Below are positions 7,814 through 16,473 of a stretch of 64,000 nucleotides of DNA, piece by piece. The notes under the pieces were generated by a model, which saw only the letters and a program-made list of their open reading frames with translations, ran no database searches and was not told where the DNA came from. Made by a program: the position numbers and the translations under genes. The DNA lies in contig CAJTUD010000007.1 of assembly GCA_910579725.1 (NCBI GenBank), positions 10,595 to 74,594 on the forward strand. The letters run 5' to 3'. Each line of letters starts with the position of its first letter. The stretch's first letter is position 1. This stretch comes from an uncultured Oscillospiraceae bacterium. Lineage in GTDB: Bacteria; Bacillota; Clostridia; Oscillospirales; Oscillospiraceae.

Positions 7814-9129
7814 TGGCCGGAGGCAGAGAGGCGGCGTTGGAGGCGCTGACGGCTTGCCGCCGTCTGGACGCGTGGTCGGACAGCAGCCTGAAAACCGCCT
7901 GCCGCGATTTGAACCGGCGGGAGGCGGCTATGGCGTCCCGCCTGACGTATGGCGTGTTGCAAAACCGGGCGCTGCTGGATTTTTATCTGAACAGCCTTTG
8001 CAGCCAGAATTTTGATTCGCTGGAGCCCTTCATTCGGGACATCCTCCGGCTGGGGGCCTATCAGATTTTGTATATGGACCGGGTGCCGGACAGCGCTGCG
8101 GTGGATGAGAGCGTGGAGCTGGTAAAACGGAAAAAGCACCGGCGGGCTTCCGCTCTGGTCAATGCCGTTCTCCGCCGACTGAGCCGGGAGAAGGAACAGC
8201 TGCCGGAAATTCCTGCCGGGGACCAGGGAGAATATCTGGCACTTCGGTACAGCCACCCTGTGTGGCTGGTCCGGCGGCTTATGGAGATCCTGGGCAAAGA
8301 GGAAGCGGAGGAATACCTCCGTCTGGATAATGAGGCCGTTCCCACCACCATTCAGCGCAATCCGCTGAGATGTGGGGAAGAGGAGCTGCTGGAGAGTCTG
8401 ACGGCTTCCGGCGCGGTTCTCACCCCACACCCCTGGCTGCCGGATTGCTGGCGGATTGCGGGGGGAGGCAGTCTGGAGACGATGCACGCCTTCCGGGAGG
8501 GGTGGTTTCAGGTGCAGGACGCCGCTGCCAGAGCCGCAGTGCTGGCGGCGGGGCTAAAGCCCGGGGACCGGGTGCTGGACGTGTGCGCCGCGCCTGGGGG
8601 GAAATCCTTTGCCGCCGCCATGGCGATGGAGGACAAAGGGGAGGTCATTGCCTGCGACATCCATTCCCACAAGCTGGCGCTGATTGAGAAGGGCGGAGAG
8701 CGTCTGGGCCTTTGCTGCGTCCACCCTCTGCTGGCCGACGGGCGAAAGGTCCGGGAGGATTGGCTGGAGGGCTTTGATGCGGTGTTGTGCGACGTGCCCT
8801 GCTCCGGCTTGGGCATTATCCGTAAGAAGCCGGATATCCGCTACAAGGACCCTGTCCGGCTGGCGGGCCTGCCGGAGGTACAGAGCGCCATTCTGGACAA
8901 TGCGGGAAGGTATGTGAAGTCCGGAGGCGTGCTGCTGTATGCCACCTGTACGATTCTGCCGGAGGAGAATCAGGCGGTGACGGAGGCCTTCCTGAAGCGG
9001 CATGAGGATTTCCAAAAGGAGCGTTTTCCGCTGCCAGGATTACAAGAAATGAATGACGGAAGCCTGACTCTGTGGCCCCAGCGCCACGATACCGACGGCT
9101 TTTACGTCTGCAAAATGAGGAAGCGATGA
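7813..9129 (+). CDS. rsmB: 16S rRNA cytosine-967 C5-methyltransferase
   Basis: 438 residues. An N-terminal NusB-like RNA-binding domain (about 1-130) is followed by a SAM-dependent m5C methyltransferase domain. SAM motif I is VLDVCAAPGGKS (about residue 256); the motif IV catalytic environment is CDVPCSGLGIIRKKPDIRY, and ATCTI carries the second conserved cysteine. It methylates C967 of 16S rRNA. ATG 7813 overlaps the preceding stop, and the stop overlaps the rlmN ATG in ATGA. Length and architecture are normal. Confidence 0.94.
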   Translation: MAGGREAALEALTACRRLDAWSDSSLKTACRDLNRREAAMASRLTYGVLQNRALLDFYLNSLCSQNFDSLEPFIRDILRLGAYQILYMDRVPDSAAVDESVELVKRKKHRRASALVNAVLRRLSREKEQLPEIPAGDQGEYLALRYSHPVWLVRRLMEILGKEEAEEYLRLDNEAVPTTIQRNPLRCGEEELLESLTASGAVLTPHPWLPDCWRIAGGGSLETMHAFREGWFQVQDAAARAAVLAAGLKPGDRVLDVCAAPGGKSFAAAMAMEDKGEVIACDIHSHKLALIEKGGERLGLCCVHPLLADGRKVREDWLEGFDAVLCDVPCSGLGIIRKKPDIRYKDPVRLAGLPEVQSAILDNAGRYVKSGGVLLYATCTILPEENQAVTEAFLKRHEDFQKERFPLPGLQEMNDGSLTLWPQRHDTDGFYVCKMRKR

Positions 9130-10169
9130 ACACAGACATACGATCCATGACCCTGGACGAGTTGACGGCGGCCTTGAAAGAGATGGGGGAACCCGCATTC
9201 CGGGGCCGGCAGGTGTTTACCTGGCTCCATCGGGGAGTCCGCTCTTTTGACGAGATGAGCGATTTATCCAAACCGCTGCGGGAGAAGCTGGCGGGGATGT
9301 GCCGGCTGAGCGGCCTGAACGCGGTCCGCAGGCAGATTTCCCAGGCGGATGGCACTGTCAAATACCTCTGGGAGCTTCAGGACGGCAATTGCATTGAGAC
9401 GGTGCTCATGCGCTATCGCCACGGAAATACCGTCTGCATCTCCAGCCAGGTGGGCTGCCGTATGGGTTGTGCTTTCTGCGCCTCCACACTGGGAGGGAAG
9501 ATCCGGGATTTGACGCCGGGGGAGATGGCCGAACAGGTGATCTTCACCCAGGCCGACAGCGGCGTACCTGTTTCCAACATTGTGCTGATGGGGATCGGGG
9601 AGCCTATGGACAATCTGGACAATGTGCTGCGGTTTCTGGAGCTGGTGAACCACCCTCAGGGACTGAATATCGGCATGCGGCACATCAGCTTGTCCACTTG
9701 TGGTGTGATTCCGGGCATCCGCCGCCTGGCGGAGCTGGAGCTTCAGCTCACACTATCGGTGTCCCTGCATGCGCCGGACAGCGAGACCAGAAGCCGGATC
9801 ATGCCGGTGAACCGGGCCTATGACGTGGAGGAGCTGTTCGGGGCCTGCCGCGAATATTTCCACAGGACAGGCCGCCGCATCAGTTTTGAGTACGCCATGA
9901 TCGACGGCGTCAACGACAGGGACTGGCAGGCGGATATGATCGTGAAAAAGCTCCGGGGGATGCCGGGGCATGTTAATCTGATTCCCCTCAACGATGTGGC
10001 GGAAAGCCCCTTGAAGCCAAGCCGCCGGGTGCGGCAGTTCCAGCAGCGTCTGGAGCGCCAGGGGATTACCGCTACTGTGCGGCGCAGCCTGGGCGGCGAT
10101 ATTGACGCCAGCTGTGGGCAGCTGCGGCGGAAGGCCATGGAGAAGGGGAGAGAGGAGCAAGGAGTATGA
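9126..10169 (+). CDS. rlmN: Dual-specificity RNA m2A methyltransferase RlmN
   Basis: 347 residues from ATG 9126; earlier in-frame codons belong to the end of rsmB. It is a radical SAM enzyme that makes 2-methyladenosine at A2503 of 23S rRNA and A37 of some tRNAs. The 4Fe-4S motif CRMGCAFC is near residues 111-118. The N-terminal helical domain has FRGRQVFTWLH. GIGEPMDN and LSVSLHAP are further family blocks, and the conserved C-terminal SCGQLR region carries the methyl-carrier cysteine. It overlaps rsmB and the phosphatase by four bases each, indicating coupled translation. Confidence 0.95.
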   Translation: MNTDIRSMTLDELTAALKEMGEPAFRGRQVFTWLHRGVRSFDEMSDLSKPLREKLAGMCRLSGLNAVRRQISQADGTVKYLWELQDGNCIETVLMRYRHGNTVCISSQVGCRMGCAFCASTLGGKIRDLTPGEMAEQVIFTQADSGVPVSNIVLMGIGEPMDNLDNVLRFLELVNHPQGLNIGMRHISLSTCGVIPGIRRLAELELQLTLSVSLHAPDSETRSRIMPVNRAYDVEELFGACREYFHRTGRRISFEYAMIDGVNDRDWQADMIVKKLRGMPGHVNLIPLNDVAESPLKPSRRVRQFQQRLERQGITATVRRSLGGDIDASCGQLRRKAMEKGREEQGV

Positions 10170-10909
10170 CGAACATATGGGGGATGACGGATATCGGTTT
10201 GGTCCGGCGGGAGAATCAGGACGCCTATGCCGTCCATGACGGCGGCGAAGCCGGGTTCACGATCTGCGTGGTCTGCGACGGCATGGGCGGACCGGGAGGT
10301 GGGAAGCTGGCCAGCCAGCTGGCGGTGGACGCCTTCCTTACCGCCTGCAAGGCCAATCTCCAGCCGGAGATGGACTGGGAGCGGGTGCGGGAGGTAACAG
10401 CCTTCGCTGTGGCGGCGGCCAATACCGCTGTGTATGAGCGTTCCTGCGCTGAAGACGGTCTTCGCGGCATGGGGACAACCCTGGTTTCCGCTGTGCTGCG
10501 GGAAGGGGAGGCTCTGCTGGATAACGTGGGAGACAGCCGGGCTTATCTGATCCGGGCCGGAGGCGGTATTTCCCGGATTACCCGGGACCATTCCGTTGTG
10601 GAGCGATTGGTAGAGCAGGGCAACATCACGGAGGAGGAGGCCCGGCGGCACCCCAACCGCAACATCATCACCCGGGCCCTGGGACCCGACCGATCGGCCC
10701 TCAGCGACAGCTACCGGGTATCTCTGGAGTCGGGGGACAGCCTGCTGCTGTGCACCGACGGACTTACCGGCATGGTGACGGACCATGAGCTGGCCCGGGA
10801 GATTCACGGCGGCGCGGGAGACAATCAGTGTCTGGACCGTCTGCTGGAGATGGCGAAGGAGCAGGGGGCTCCGGATAATGTGACCGCCGTGTTGATACGC
10901 TGGCAGTGA
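10166..10909 (+). CDS. prpC: PP2C-type Ser/Thr phosphatase (PrpC/Stp1)
   Basis: 247 residues. It dephosphorylates the adjacent PASTA kinase and its substrates, with two bound Mn/Mg ions. Metal-binding motifs seen: GLVRRENQDAY near the N-terminus, VVCDGMGGPGGG, NVGDSRAYL, DHSVVERL and, at the end, APDNVTAVLI. This is the usual arrangement for bacterial PP2C. It overlaps rlmN by four bases and precedes prkC by 19, forming a phosphatase-kinase pair as in B. subtilis and staphylococci. No membrane segment. Confidence 0.94.
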   Translation: MTNIWGMTDIGLVRRENQDAYAVHDGGEAGFTICVVCDGMGGPGGGKLASQLAVDAFLTACKANLQPEMDWERVREVTAFAVAAANTAVYERSCAEDGLRGMGTTLVSAVLREGEALLDNVGDSRAYLIRAGGGISRITRDHSVVERLVEQGNITEEEARRHPNRNIITRALGPDRSALSDSYRVSLESGDSLLLCTDGLTGMVTDHELAREIHGGAGDNQCLDRLLEMAKEQGAPDNVTAVLIRWQ

Positions 10910-10928
10910 ACGAAAGGAACGCTTGACT

Positions 10929-12902
10929 ATGGAACGATACATAGGAAAGATGCTGGATAACCGCTACGAGATTCTGGAGATCATCGGAACCGGTGGCATG
11001 GCGGTGGTATTTAAAGCCAAGTGCCACCGTCTGAACCGTCTGGTGGCTATCAAGATGCTGAAAAAGGATCTCAGCGAGGACGCGGAGTTTCGCCGCCGGT
11101 TTCATGACGAGTCCCAGGCCGTGGCCATGCTGTCCCATCCCAACATCATGGCGGTTTATGATGTCAGCCGCCGGGGGGATATGGACTATATCGTCATGGA
11201 GCTGATCGACGGCATCACTTTGAAGCAGTATATGGAGCGCCGGGGCCGTCTGAACTGGCCGGAGGCCCTGCATTTCATCACACAGATCATGAAGGGCCTC
11301 AGTCACGCCCACAGCCGGGGCATCGTCCACCGGGACATCAAGCCCCAGAACATCATGGTTCTCCGGGACGGCACAGTGAAAGTGACGGATTTCGGCATTG
11401 CATTTCTCTCCAATGGCTCCAATCCATCCAATGAGGCCATCGGATCCGTTCACTACATTTCCCCGGAGCAAGCAAAGGGAGACTATACCGACAACCGAAG
11501 CGATATTTATTCCGCAGGCGTGGTGCTCTATGAGATGCTGACCAGCCGCCTGCCCTTTGAGGGCTCGGACCCGGTGAGCGTGGCTATCCAGCACTTCAGT
11601 GCAGTGCCGCTCAGTCCCCGAGAGATTGATCCGGAGATTCCCGAGGCTCTGGAGCAGATCTGCATGAAGGCCATGGCCCCGGACCGGAACAAACGCTACT
11701 CTACCGCCGATGAGATGCTCGCCGACCTGGAGGCGTTCCGGAAGGACCCCAATATCAATTTTGAATATTCCGCAGAGGAATTCCGACGGGAAACCGCCCG
11801 GGGGGCGGATGAACCGACCCAGTATATTCCCAACACGGGGGTGACGAGAACGAAGCAGAATCACTATACGCCGCCTCCTTTGGAGGACGATGAAGAAGAC
11901 GAATATGAGCAGCCCAGGAGCAATTGGTGGAAAATTCTTCTGCTGATTCTGATTGTGGCCGGCGTTGGATATTTTGGCGTGACCAGACTGTACAGCAGTA
12001 TCATGGAGAGCTTCCAGACTCCAGAGATTCCGGAGTATGAGGTTCCCAGCGTTCTGGGTAAGACTGTGGAAGAGGCCGCGGCAATGGCGGAAATCCAAGG
12101 GATTTTTGAAATTGTGGAGGATGGCCATGAGTATAGCAGCGAGTATGCGGAAGGCCAGATCATCCACCAGACGCCGGAGGCTGGCCGGAAGAAGAAAAAC
12201 GCCGGCAGTGAGCTGCTGCAGATCAATGTCACCGTCAGCAACGGAGCCCGGTCCGGCGCGATGCTGGACGTAACTGGAACGGAAGCGCTGACCGCCCGGC
12301 TGCGTATTTTGCAGACCAAGGGGCTCAGCGAGCTGAATCTGAACATTGTAGAGGCCGCGGAGGAAGAGTACCACGATGAGATCGAGGCGGGCTGCGTTAT
12401 CCGTACGGAGCCTGCGGCAGGAACCATGCTGGCGGAGGGGGACACTGTGACGCTCATCGTCAGCAAGGGGCCGGAGATTAAGTATTCCACCATGGTTCCC
12501 TGTCTGGGCGAGACGGTGGAAAACGTCCAGCTCCTGATGGACGGCCTGAAACTACAGGCGGAATTCACCAAGGTGGAAAGCTCCGAGCCGGAGGGGACTG
12601 TCCTGACCCAGAGCGTGGATACCGGCGTGGATGTGCCGGAGGGCACTGTCGTTACCTTCACTTATAGCGACGGGCTGAAGCTGGTGCAGTATCTTGTGAC
12701 CTTTGACGTGCCCTACAGCGACTCCGATGTATTTGTGCAGATTTTCCTGGACAACGTGCCACAGCTGGAGAGCTGGGTCCCCGGGGACTACGGCCAGATT
12801 CAGCAGATGGTGTACGCCCCGGCGGGAAACCATGTTCTGAAAATCTATGCTGCCGATCAGCTTTATCGGGACGAGGTGATTACCTTCAGTGAGCAGGGGT
12901 AG
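10929..12902 (+). CDS. prkC: PASTA-domain Ser/Thr protein kinase
   Basis: 657 residues from ATG 10929 (a TTG two codons upstream is possible). The kinase domain occupies residues 10-270: glycine loop GTGGMA (20-25), Lys42 in AIKML, HRDIKPQN near 134 and DFG near 154. A membrane helix at about 333-352 (WWKILLLILIVAGVGYFGV) leads to three extracellular PASTA-like repeats over about 371-585, for example VPSVLGKTVEEAA, and a last 70-residue beta-rich domain. PASTA repeats bind cell-wall muropeptides or lipid II, so it links wall state to phosphorylation. It pairs with prpC and overlaps rsgA by 14 bases. Confidence 0.94.
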   Translation: MERYIGKMLDNRYEILEIIGTGGMAVVFKAKCHRLNRLVAIKMLKKDLSEDAEFRRRFHDESQAVAMLSHPNIMAVYDVSRRGDMDYIVMELIDGITLKQYMERRGRLNWPEALHFITQIMKGLSHAHSRGIVHRDIKPQNIMVLRDGTVKVTDFGIAFLSNGSNPSNEAIGSVHYISPEQAKGDYTDNRSDIYSAGVVLYEMLTSRLPFEGSDPVSVAIQHFSAVPLSPREIDPEIPEALEQICMKAMAPDRNKRYSTADEMLADLEAFRKDPNINFEYSAEEFRRETARGADEPTQYIPNTGVTRTKQNHYTPPPLEDDEEDEYEQPRSNWWKILLLILIVAGVGYFGVTRLYSSIMESFQTPEIPEYEVPSVLGKTVEEAAAMAEIQGIFEIVEDGHEYSSEYAEGQIIHQTPEAGRKKKNAGSELLQINVTVSNGARSGAMLDVTGTEALTARLRILQTKGLSELNLNIVEAAEEEYHDEIEAGCVIRTEPAAGTMLAEGDTVTLIVSKGPEIKYSTMVPCLGETVENVQLLMDGLKLQAEFTKVESSEPEGTVLTQSVDTGVDVPEGTVVTFTYSDGLKLVQYLVTFDVPYSDSDVFVQIFLDNVPQLESWVPGDYGQIQQMVYAPAGNHVLKIYAADQLYRDEVITFSEQG

Positions 12903-13767
12903 GATAGAAAAGGCCCTCAGCGGCTTCTATTACGTGGACGTGGACGGAATGTGCGTCACCTGCCGCGCTCGGGGGAAATTCCGGCAGGAGGGCCTCAGTC
13001 CTCTGGTGGGAGACTGGACGGAGGTACGCGAAACAGGCCCCGGCGAGGGCATGGTCTGGGAGCTCGAGCCCCGGCGGAACGCCTTTGACCGCCCGGCGGT
13101 GGCCAATGTGGACCAGCTGGTGGTGGTGGTTTCCGCCGCCATTCCGGTGACGGATCCATTTCTCATTGACCGGGTGTCGGCCATCGCGGCGCTGAAGAAC
13201 TGCGGCGTGGTGGTCTGCGTCAATAAGTGCGATCTGGAACCCGGGGAGGAGCTGGCGGAGATTTACCGGCGCGCAGGTTTTCCCGTGGTCCGGACCAGCG
13301 CGGAAACAGGGGAGGGCGTGGCCGAATTGACAGCGCTTCTGACGGGCAGGCTGTCGGCCTTTACAGGGAACTCCGGCGTGGGAAAATCCAGCCTTTTGAA
13401 CGCTGTCCAGCCTGACTTTTCCCTCCGCGTGGCGGAGGTCAGCGAGAAGCTTGGCCGAGGCAGGCATACTACCCGCCATGTGGAGCTCTACCATCTGGAC
13501 TGCGGCGCGGATGTGATCGACACGCCGGGATTCAGCTCCTTTGACGCACAGGAGCTGGATCTGGAGTTGAAAGAACGCCTGCCGGAGTGCTTTGTGGAAT
13601 TTCGTCCCTATCTGGACGGATGCCGCTTCGCTGGGTGCAGCCATACGAAGGAGAAGGGCTGTGCGGTGCTGCGTGCGGTCAGGGCTGGAGAGATCCCCTC
13701 CAGCCGCCACCAGAGCTATATCCGGCTGTTCGGTGAACTGAAGGATCTTCGCGCCTGGAACCGGTAA
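12889..13767 (+). CDS. rsgA: Ribosome small-subunit biogenesis GTPase RsgA
   Basis: 292 residues from GTG 12889, overlapping prkC by 14 bases. It has the circularly permuted GTPase order of this family: OB fold first, then G4 NKCD (about 111-114), G1 GNSGVGKSS (about 160) and G3 DTPG (about 211). The C-terminal zinc finger has CRFAGCSHTKEKGC. RsgA promotes late 30S maturation and is (p)ppGpp-sensitive in Firmicutes. It is the known partner and substrate neighbour of PrkC. rpe, which commonly follows, is absent here. Confidence 0.94.
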   Translation: MSRGRIEKALSGFYYVDVDGMCVTCRARGKFRQEGLSPLVGDWTEVRETGPGEGMVWELEPRRNAFDRPAVANVDQLVVVVSAAIPVTDPFLIDRVSAIAALKNCGVVVCVNKCDLEPGEELAEIYRRAGFPVVRTSAETGEGVAELTALLTGRLSAFTGNSGVGKSSLLNAVQPDFSLRVAEVSEKLGRGRHTTRHVELYHLDCGADVIDTPGFSSFDAQELDLELKERLPECFVEFRPYLDGCRFAGCSHTKEKGCAVLRAVRAGEIPSSRHQSYIRLFGELKDLRAWNR

Positions 13768-13799
13768 CGACATTGCTATCCTGATTGGGAAAAGCCTAT

Positions 13800-13975
13800 A
13801 CCAGCGTCACGCAGAATGCGAATGACAGTGCTTTCCCGCAGCGGTATGGGAGAGCTGCCACTCCCGCAAAACTTCAACAGAAACCGTAAAGAATACGTCG
13901 GGGACAAGAAGACCCCTCCGGCTGGATTCCACTCTGGCGGACCTCTTCTAAGCGCAGGAAGACGTGGTTTAAAAA
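13800..13975 (+). ncRNA. Candidate structured non-coding RNA
   Basis: The 361-base gap between rsgA and the DUF378 gene has no convincing gene but dense complementarity. GTCACGCA (13806-13813) pairs with TGCG and TGAC (13817-13826). GGGAG pairs with CTCCC around 13850-13864. A long-range helix joins AAACC (13881-13885) with GGTTT (13966-13970) and ACGTC (13895-13899) with GACGT (13961-13965). This encloses AGAAGA (13907-13912) / TCTTCT (13944-13949) and TCCG/CGGA, which compete with GGGG/CCCC. An intrinsic terminator follows at 14003. It could be a trans-acting RNA or a leader of the DUF378 gene. I could not assign it to a named RNA family. Confidence 0.45.
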
Positions 13976-14002
13976 TTTTTCCAGCAAAAACAGACGTGAA
14001 CA

Positions 14003-14043
14003 GGGAACGGCGTATCGCAACAGATAAGCCGTTCCCATTTTTT
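14003..14043 (+). terminator. Intrinsic terminator after the candidate RNA
   Basis: GGGAACGGC (14003-14011), 16-base loop, GCCGTTCCC (14028-14036), then ATTTTTT. A nine-base-pair perfect stem with U tract. Confidence 0.8.
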
Positions 14044-14084
14044 GTATGGATAGGGAAAAGAGAAGCGGCAAAACTACACCTGTG

Positions 14085-14105
14085 AGCCAGCTGAGCTGGC
14101 TTTTA
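14085..14105 (+). terminator. Second hairpin before the DUF378 gene
   Basis: AGCCAGC (14085-14091), loop TGA, GCTGGCT (14095-14101), then TTTA. Just upstream of the Shine-Dalgarno AAAGGAGGTAA, so it may be a weak terminator or a leader hairpin. Confidence 0.4.
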
Positions 14106-14128
14106 CAACAAAAAAGGAGGTAACGGAT

Positions 14129-14341
14129 ATGGTTTTGGATCGGATCGCTTTGATTCTTGTGGTTATTGGTGCGCTGAATTGGGGCGTAATCGGACTGTTC
14201 GGCCTGGATCTGGTAGCGTTTGTCTTTGGCGGCCAGATGGCTGTGGTTTCCCGGGTGATTTACGCGCTGGTTGGTCTGGGCGGACTGTGGTGCGTCTCCC
14301 TGCTGTTCCGGGAGAGAGTTCCCAGTGAAGCAGCCGCCTGA
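14129..14341 (+). CDS. DUF378 small membrane protein
   Basis: 70 residues. It has two hydrophobic helices, about residues 4-35 (IALILVVIGALNWGVIGLF) and 42-62, joined by a short loop. The ALNWGVIGLF segment is the DUF378 signature. These proteins are widespread in Firmicutes and of unknown function. The ATG follows a strong AAAAGGAGG. It appears to be a single gene downstream of a structured RNA and two hairpins, which suggests its expression is separately controlled from rsgA. Confidence 0.85.
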   Translation: MVLDRIALILVVIGALNWGVIGLFGLDLVAFVFGGQMAVVSRVIYALVGLGGLWCVSLLFRERVPSEAAA

Positions 14342-14529
14342 TCTTTTTCGCGGAAGATAAAGGACCGGAAAAGCTTTGACGCGCTCTTCAGATTACAGTC
14401 GCTTCTGGATTTCTGTGTGGCATCAGATAACCCACAGGTAACAGGATTTTTATCTGGTATCACATGTGCGGAACGCGCAAAGATCCTCGCTAGCGTGTCC
14501 GGGACGCAGGCGGGATTTTTGATATATAG
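14342..14529. other. Non-coding gap before whiA terminator
   Basis: Part of a 305-base gap between the DUF378 gene and whiA. No gene is supported. One weak helix, CAGATA with TATCTG around 14425-14457, is visible. I see nothing else until the terminator at 14530 and the whiA promoter at 14587. Confidence 0.5.
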
Positions 14530-14563
14530 AAAAGAGACGCGGCAGCTCCGCCGCGTCTCTTTT
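14530..14563 (+). terminator. Strong terminator upstream of whiA
   Basis: AAAAGAGACGCGGC (14530-14543), loop AGCTCC, GCCGCGTCTCTTTT (14550-14563). A perfect 14-base-pair stem with A and U flanks, able to work on either strand. Confidence 0.85.
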
Positions 14564-14586
14564 CGTGCAAAATTTCAGCGGCGGCG

Positions 14587-14615
14587 TTGATTTACTTGCT
14601 TGTAAATGATATACT
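14587..14615 (+). promoter_or_regulatory. whiA promoter
   Basis: TTGATT (14587-14592), 17-base spacer, TATACT (14610-14615), then a short leader with GGGAGG before the whiA ATG. Confidence 0.65.
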
Positions 14616-14646
14616 GAAAAAAACATTGACTGCGGGAGGCTGCGCC

Positions 14647-15540
14647 ATGTCCTTTTCCAGCGACGTAAAAACTGAATTGTGCCGGGCGGGGCTGGACAGG
14701 CCCTGCTGCGCCCGGGCGGAGGCATACGGCGCTCTGCTGTACGGCAACACCTTTACCGCCCGGGAGGTGCGGCTGATGACTGAGAATGAGAGCTTCGCAG
14801 GCCGTTTGCCGCTGCTGCTGGACCGGGCCTTTGACCTGAAGTTTGACCGGCTGCCAGGGGAGGGAGAGAGGAAGTATATCTTCCAGCTGACCGGGGAGGA
14901 GAAGATTCACCGGATCATTGACGCCTTCGGCTTTGATTCCCGGCAGAGTCCTGTACTGCATATCAACTTCGGTCTGCTGGAGGAGGAGTGCTGCCGGGCG
15001 GCGTTTCTGCGAGGGGCGTTTCTGGCAGGGGGAAGCGTGACGGAGCCCGCCAAGCGCTACCATCTGGAGCTTGCCACCAGCCATGCCCAGGCCAGCCGGG
15101 AGCTGCTGGCGCTGTTGGCCGACATGGGCCGCCAGCCGGGGCAGACCATCCGCAACGGCAGTCAGGTGACATATTTTAAGAGCAGCGATCAGATTGAAGA
15201 GCTGCTGACGCTGATGGGGGCACCAGTATCGGCCATGGCGCTGATGAACGCCAGGGCGGAGAAGGAACTGCGCAACGGTGTGAACCGCCGGGTGAACTGT
15301 GAAGCGGCCAACCTGGATAAAGCGGTTGACGCCGCCCAGGAGCAGCTGGAAGCCATTCGCCGGCTGTATCGTCTGGATCGGGTGGAGAGCCTGCCGGCAG
15401 CGCTGAAGGAAACCATTGTCCTGCGGGAAACCTACCCGGAGCTGACCTTGAGCCAGCTGGCGGAGGAATTTGAGCCGCCCATTACCAAAAGCTGCCTTAA
15501 TCACCGGCTTCGGAAGCTGGTGGAATTGAGCAGATCGTAG
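14647..15540 (+). CDS. whiA: DNA-binding protein WhiA
   Basis: 297 residues from ATG 14647 (GGGAGG 8-13 bases upstream); an in-frame TTG at 14587 lies in the promoter and is rejected. The N-terminal half is the LAGLIDADG-derived fold (SFSSDVKTEL, FLRGAFLAGGSV), and the C-terminal half is a helix-turn-helix domain (YPELTLSQLAEEF, ITKSCLNHRLRKL). WhiA controls sporulation septation in Streptomyces and affects division and chromosome segregation in B. subtilis. In Firmicutes it normally sits in rapZ-yvcK-whiA; those two genes are not next to it here. Confidence 0.93.
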   Translation: MSFSSDVKTELCRAGLDRPCCARAEAYGALLYGNTFTAREVRLMTENESFAGRLPLLLDRAFDLKFDRLPGEGERKYIFQLTGEEKIHRIIDAFGFDSRQSPVLHINFGLLEEECCRAAFLRGAFLAGGSVTEPAKRYHLELATSHAQASRELLALLADMGRQPGQTIRNGSQVTYFKSSDQIEELLTLMGAPVSAMALMNARAEKELRNGVNRRVNCEAANLDKAVDAAQEQLEAIRRLYRLDRVESLPAALKETIVLRETYPELTLSQLAEEFEPPITKSCLNHRLRKLVELSRS

Positions 15541-15557
15541 AAAAAGGGAGAAAGGGT

Positions 15558-16352
15558 ATGAAAATTACGGCATTGGTGGAAAACAAGTCTGCCTGCGAGT
15601 TGGCGGCGGTCCATGGGCTGTCGCTGTACATAGAGACGGAAGAGCATAAGCTGCTGTTTGATCTGGGCCCTGACCAGACGCTGCTGAAAAATGCGGAAAA
15701 GCGGGGGATCGATCTGACAAAGGTGGACACAGTGGTTATCTCCCATGGGCACTTTGACCACGGCGGCGCTTTGGATGCTTTTCTGAAGATGAATCATACC
15801 GCGAAAATCTATGTCCAGCGGAAGGCGTTTGAAAAGCACTTTTCCAAGTCGCTTGGATTTGTGAAGGTTCCCATCGGCCTGGACCGGCAGCTGGAGAATC
15901 ACCACCAGGTTGTGCTGGTGGAGGGCGAGCAACGGCTTGACAGGGAGCTTCTGCTGTTTACGGTGACGGATACGGCAAAATTCTACTCTGCTGCTAATGA
16001 TACACTGTATGATGAAAAAGGGCGGGACAGTTTTGCCCATGAGCAGAACCTGATGATCTTTGCGGAAAAGAACGTGCTGGTTATGGGCTGCGGGCACTGC
16101 GGCGTGGTGAACATTCTGGAGCGGGCAGCGGAGTACCGGCCTGAGGTCTGCATCGGCGGGTATCATCTGACCATTCCTGCCTTAAAGCGGACTGTGCCGG
16201 AGGAGATTCTGGAGGGAATCGCCGGAGAGCTCCGGCAGTATGACATGGACTTTTACACCTGCCACTGCACCGGAGAAAAAGCGTTCGAATATCTGGCGAA
16301 GAGAGTGGACAGGATGCGATATTTTGCCTGCGGAGACGAGCTTCTCCTCTGA
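15558..16352 (+). CDS. MBL-fold metallo-hydrolase
   Basis: 264 residues. The dinuclear metal motif is SHGHFDHGG (about residues 62-70), with downstream conserved GCGHCGVVN and a CHCTG near 235. It belongs to the COG1237-type metallo-beta-lactamase-fold branch sometimes annotated as a dihydropterin (methanopterin) synthase; in bacteria the substrate is not known. No signal peptide. It follows whiA by 17 bases with GGGAGAAAGG before the ATG, so it is likely co-transcribed. The specific reaction cannot be inferred from sequence. Confidence 0.85.
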   Translation: MKITALVENKSACELAAVHGLSLYIETEEHKLLFDLGPDQTLLKNAEKRGIDLTKVDTVVISHGHFDHGGALDAFLKMNHTAKIYVQRKAFEKHFSKSLGFVKVPIGLDRQLENHHQVVLVEGEQRLDRELLLFTVTDTAKFYSAANDTLYDEKGRDSFAHEQNLMIFAEKNVLVMGCGHCGVVNILERAAEYRPEVCIGGYHLTIPALKRTVPEEILEGIAGELRQYDMDFYTCHCTGEKAFEYLAKRVDRMRYFACGDELLL

Positions 16353-16473
16353 AAATCCGGGCGGATGGAAAGCGGAAATTGATTGTACGCAGTTGTTTTA
16401 AAAAGGAAAGCAGCAAAAGCTGCGCAGATGTCCTGCGCCGCACCGCGTCGCAGAGAAAGATAGAGGAAATCAG

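Noticed and set aside
13816..14085. 89-codon open frame in the rsgA-DUF378 gap
   Set aside because: No ribosome site, composition unlike a protein, and it runs across a strong intrinsic terminator and paired RNA segments.
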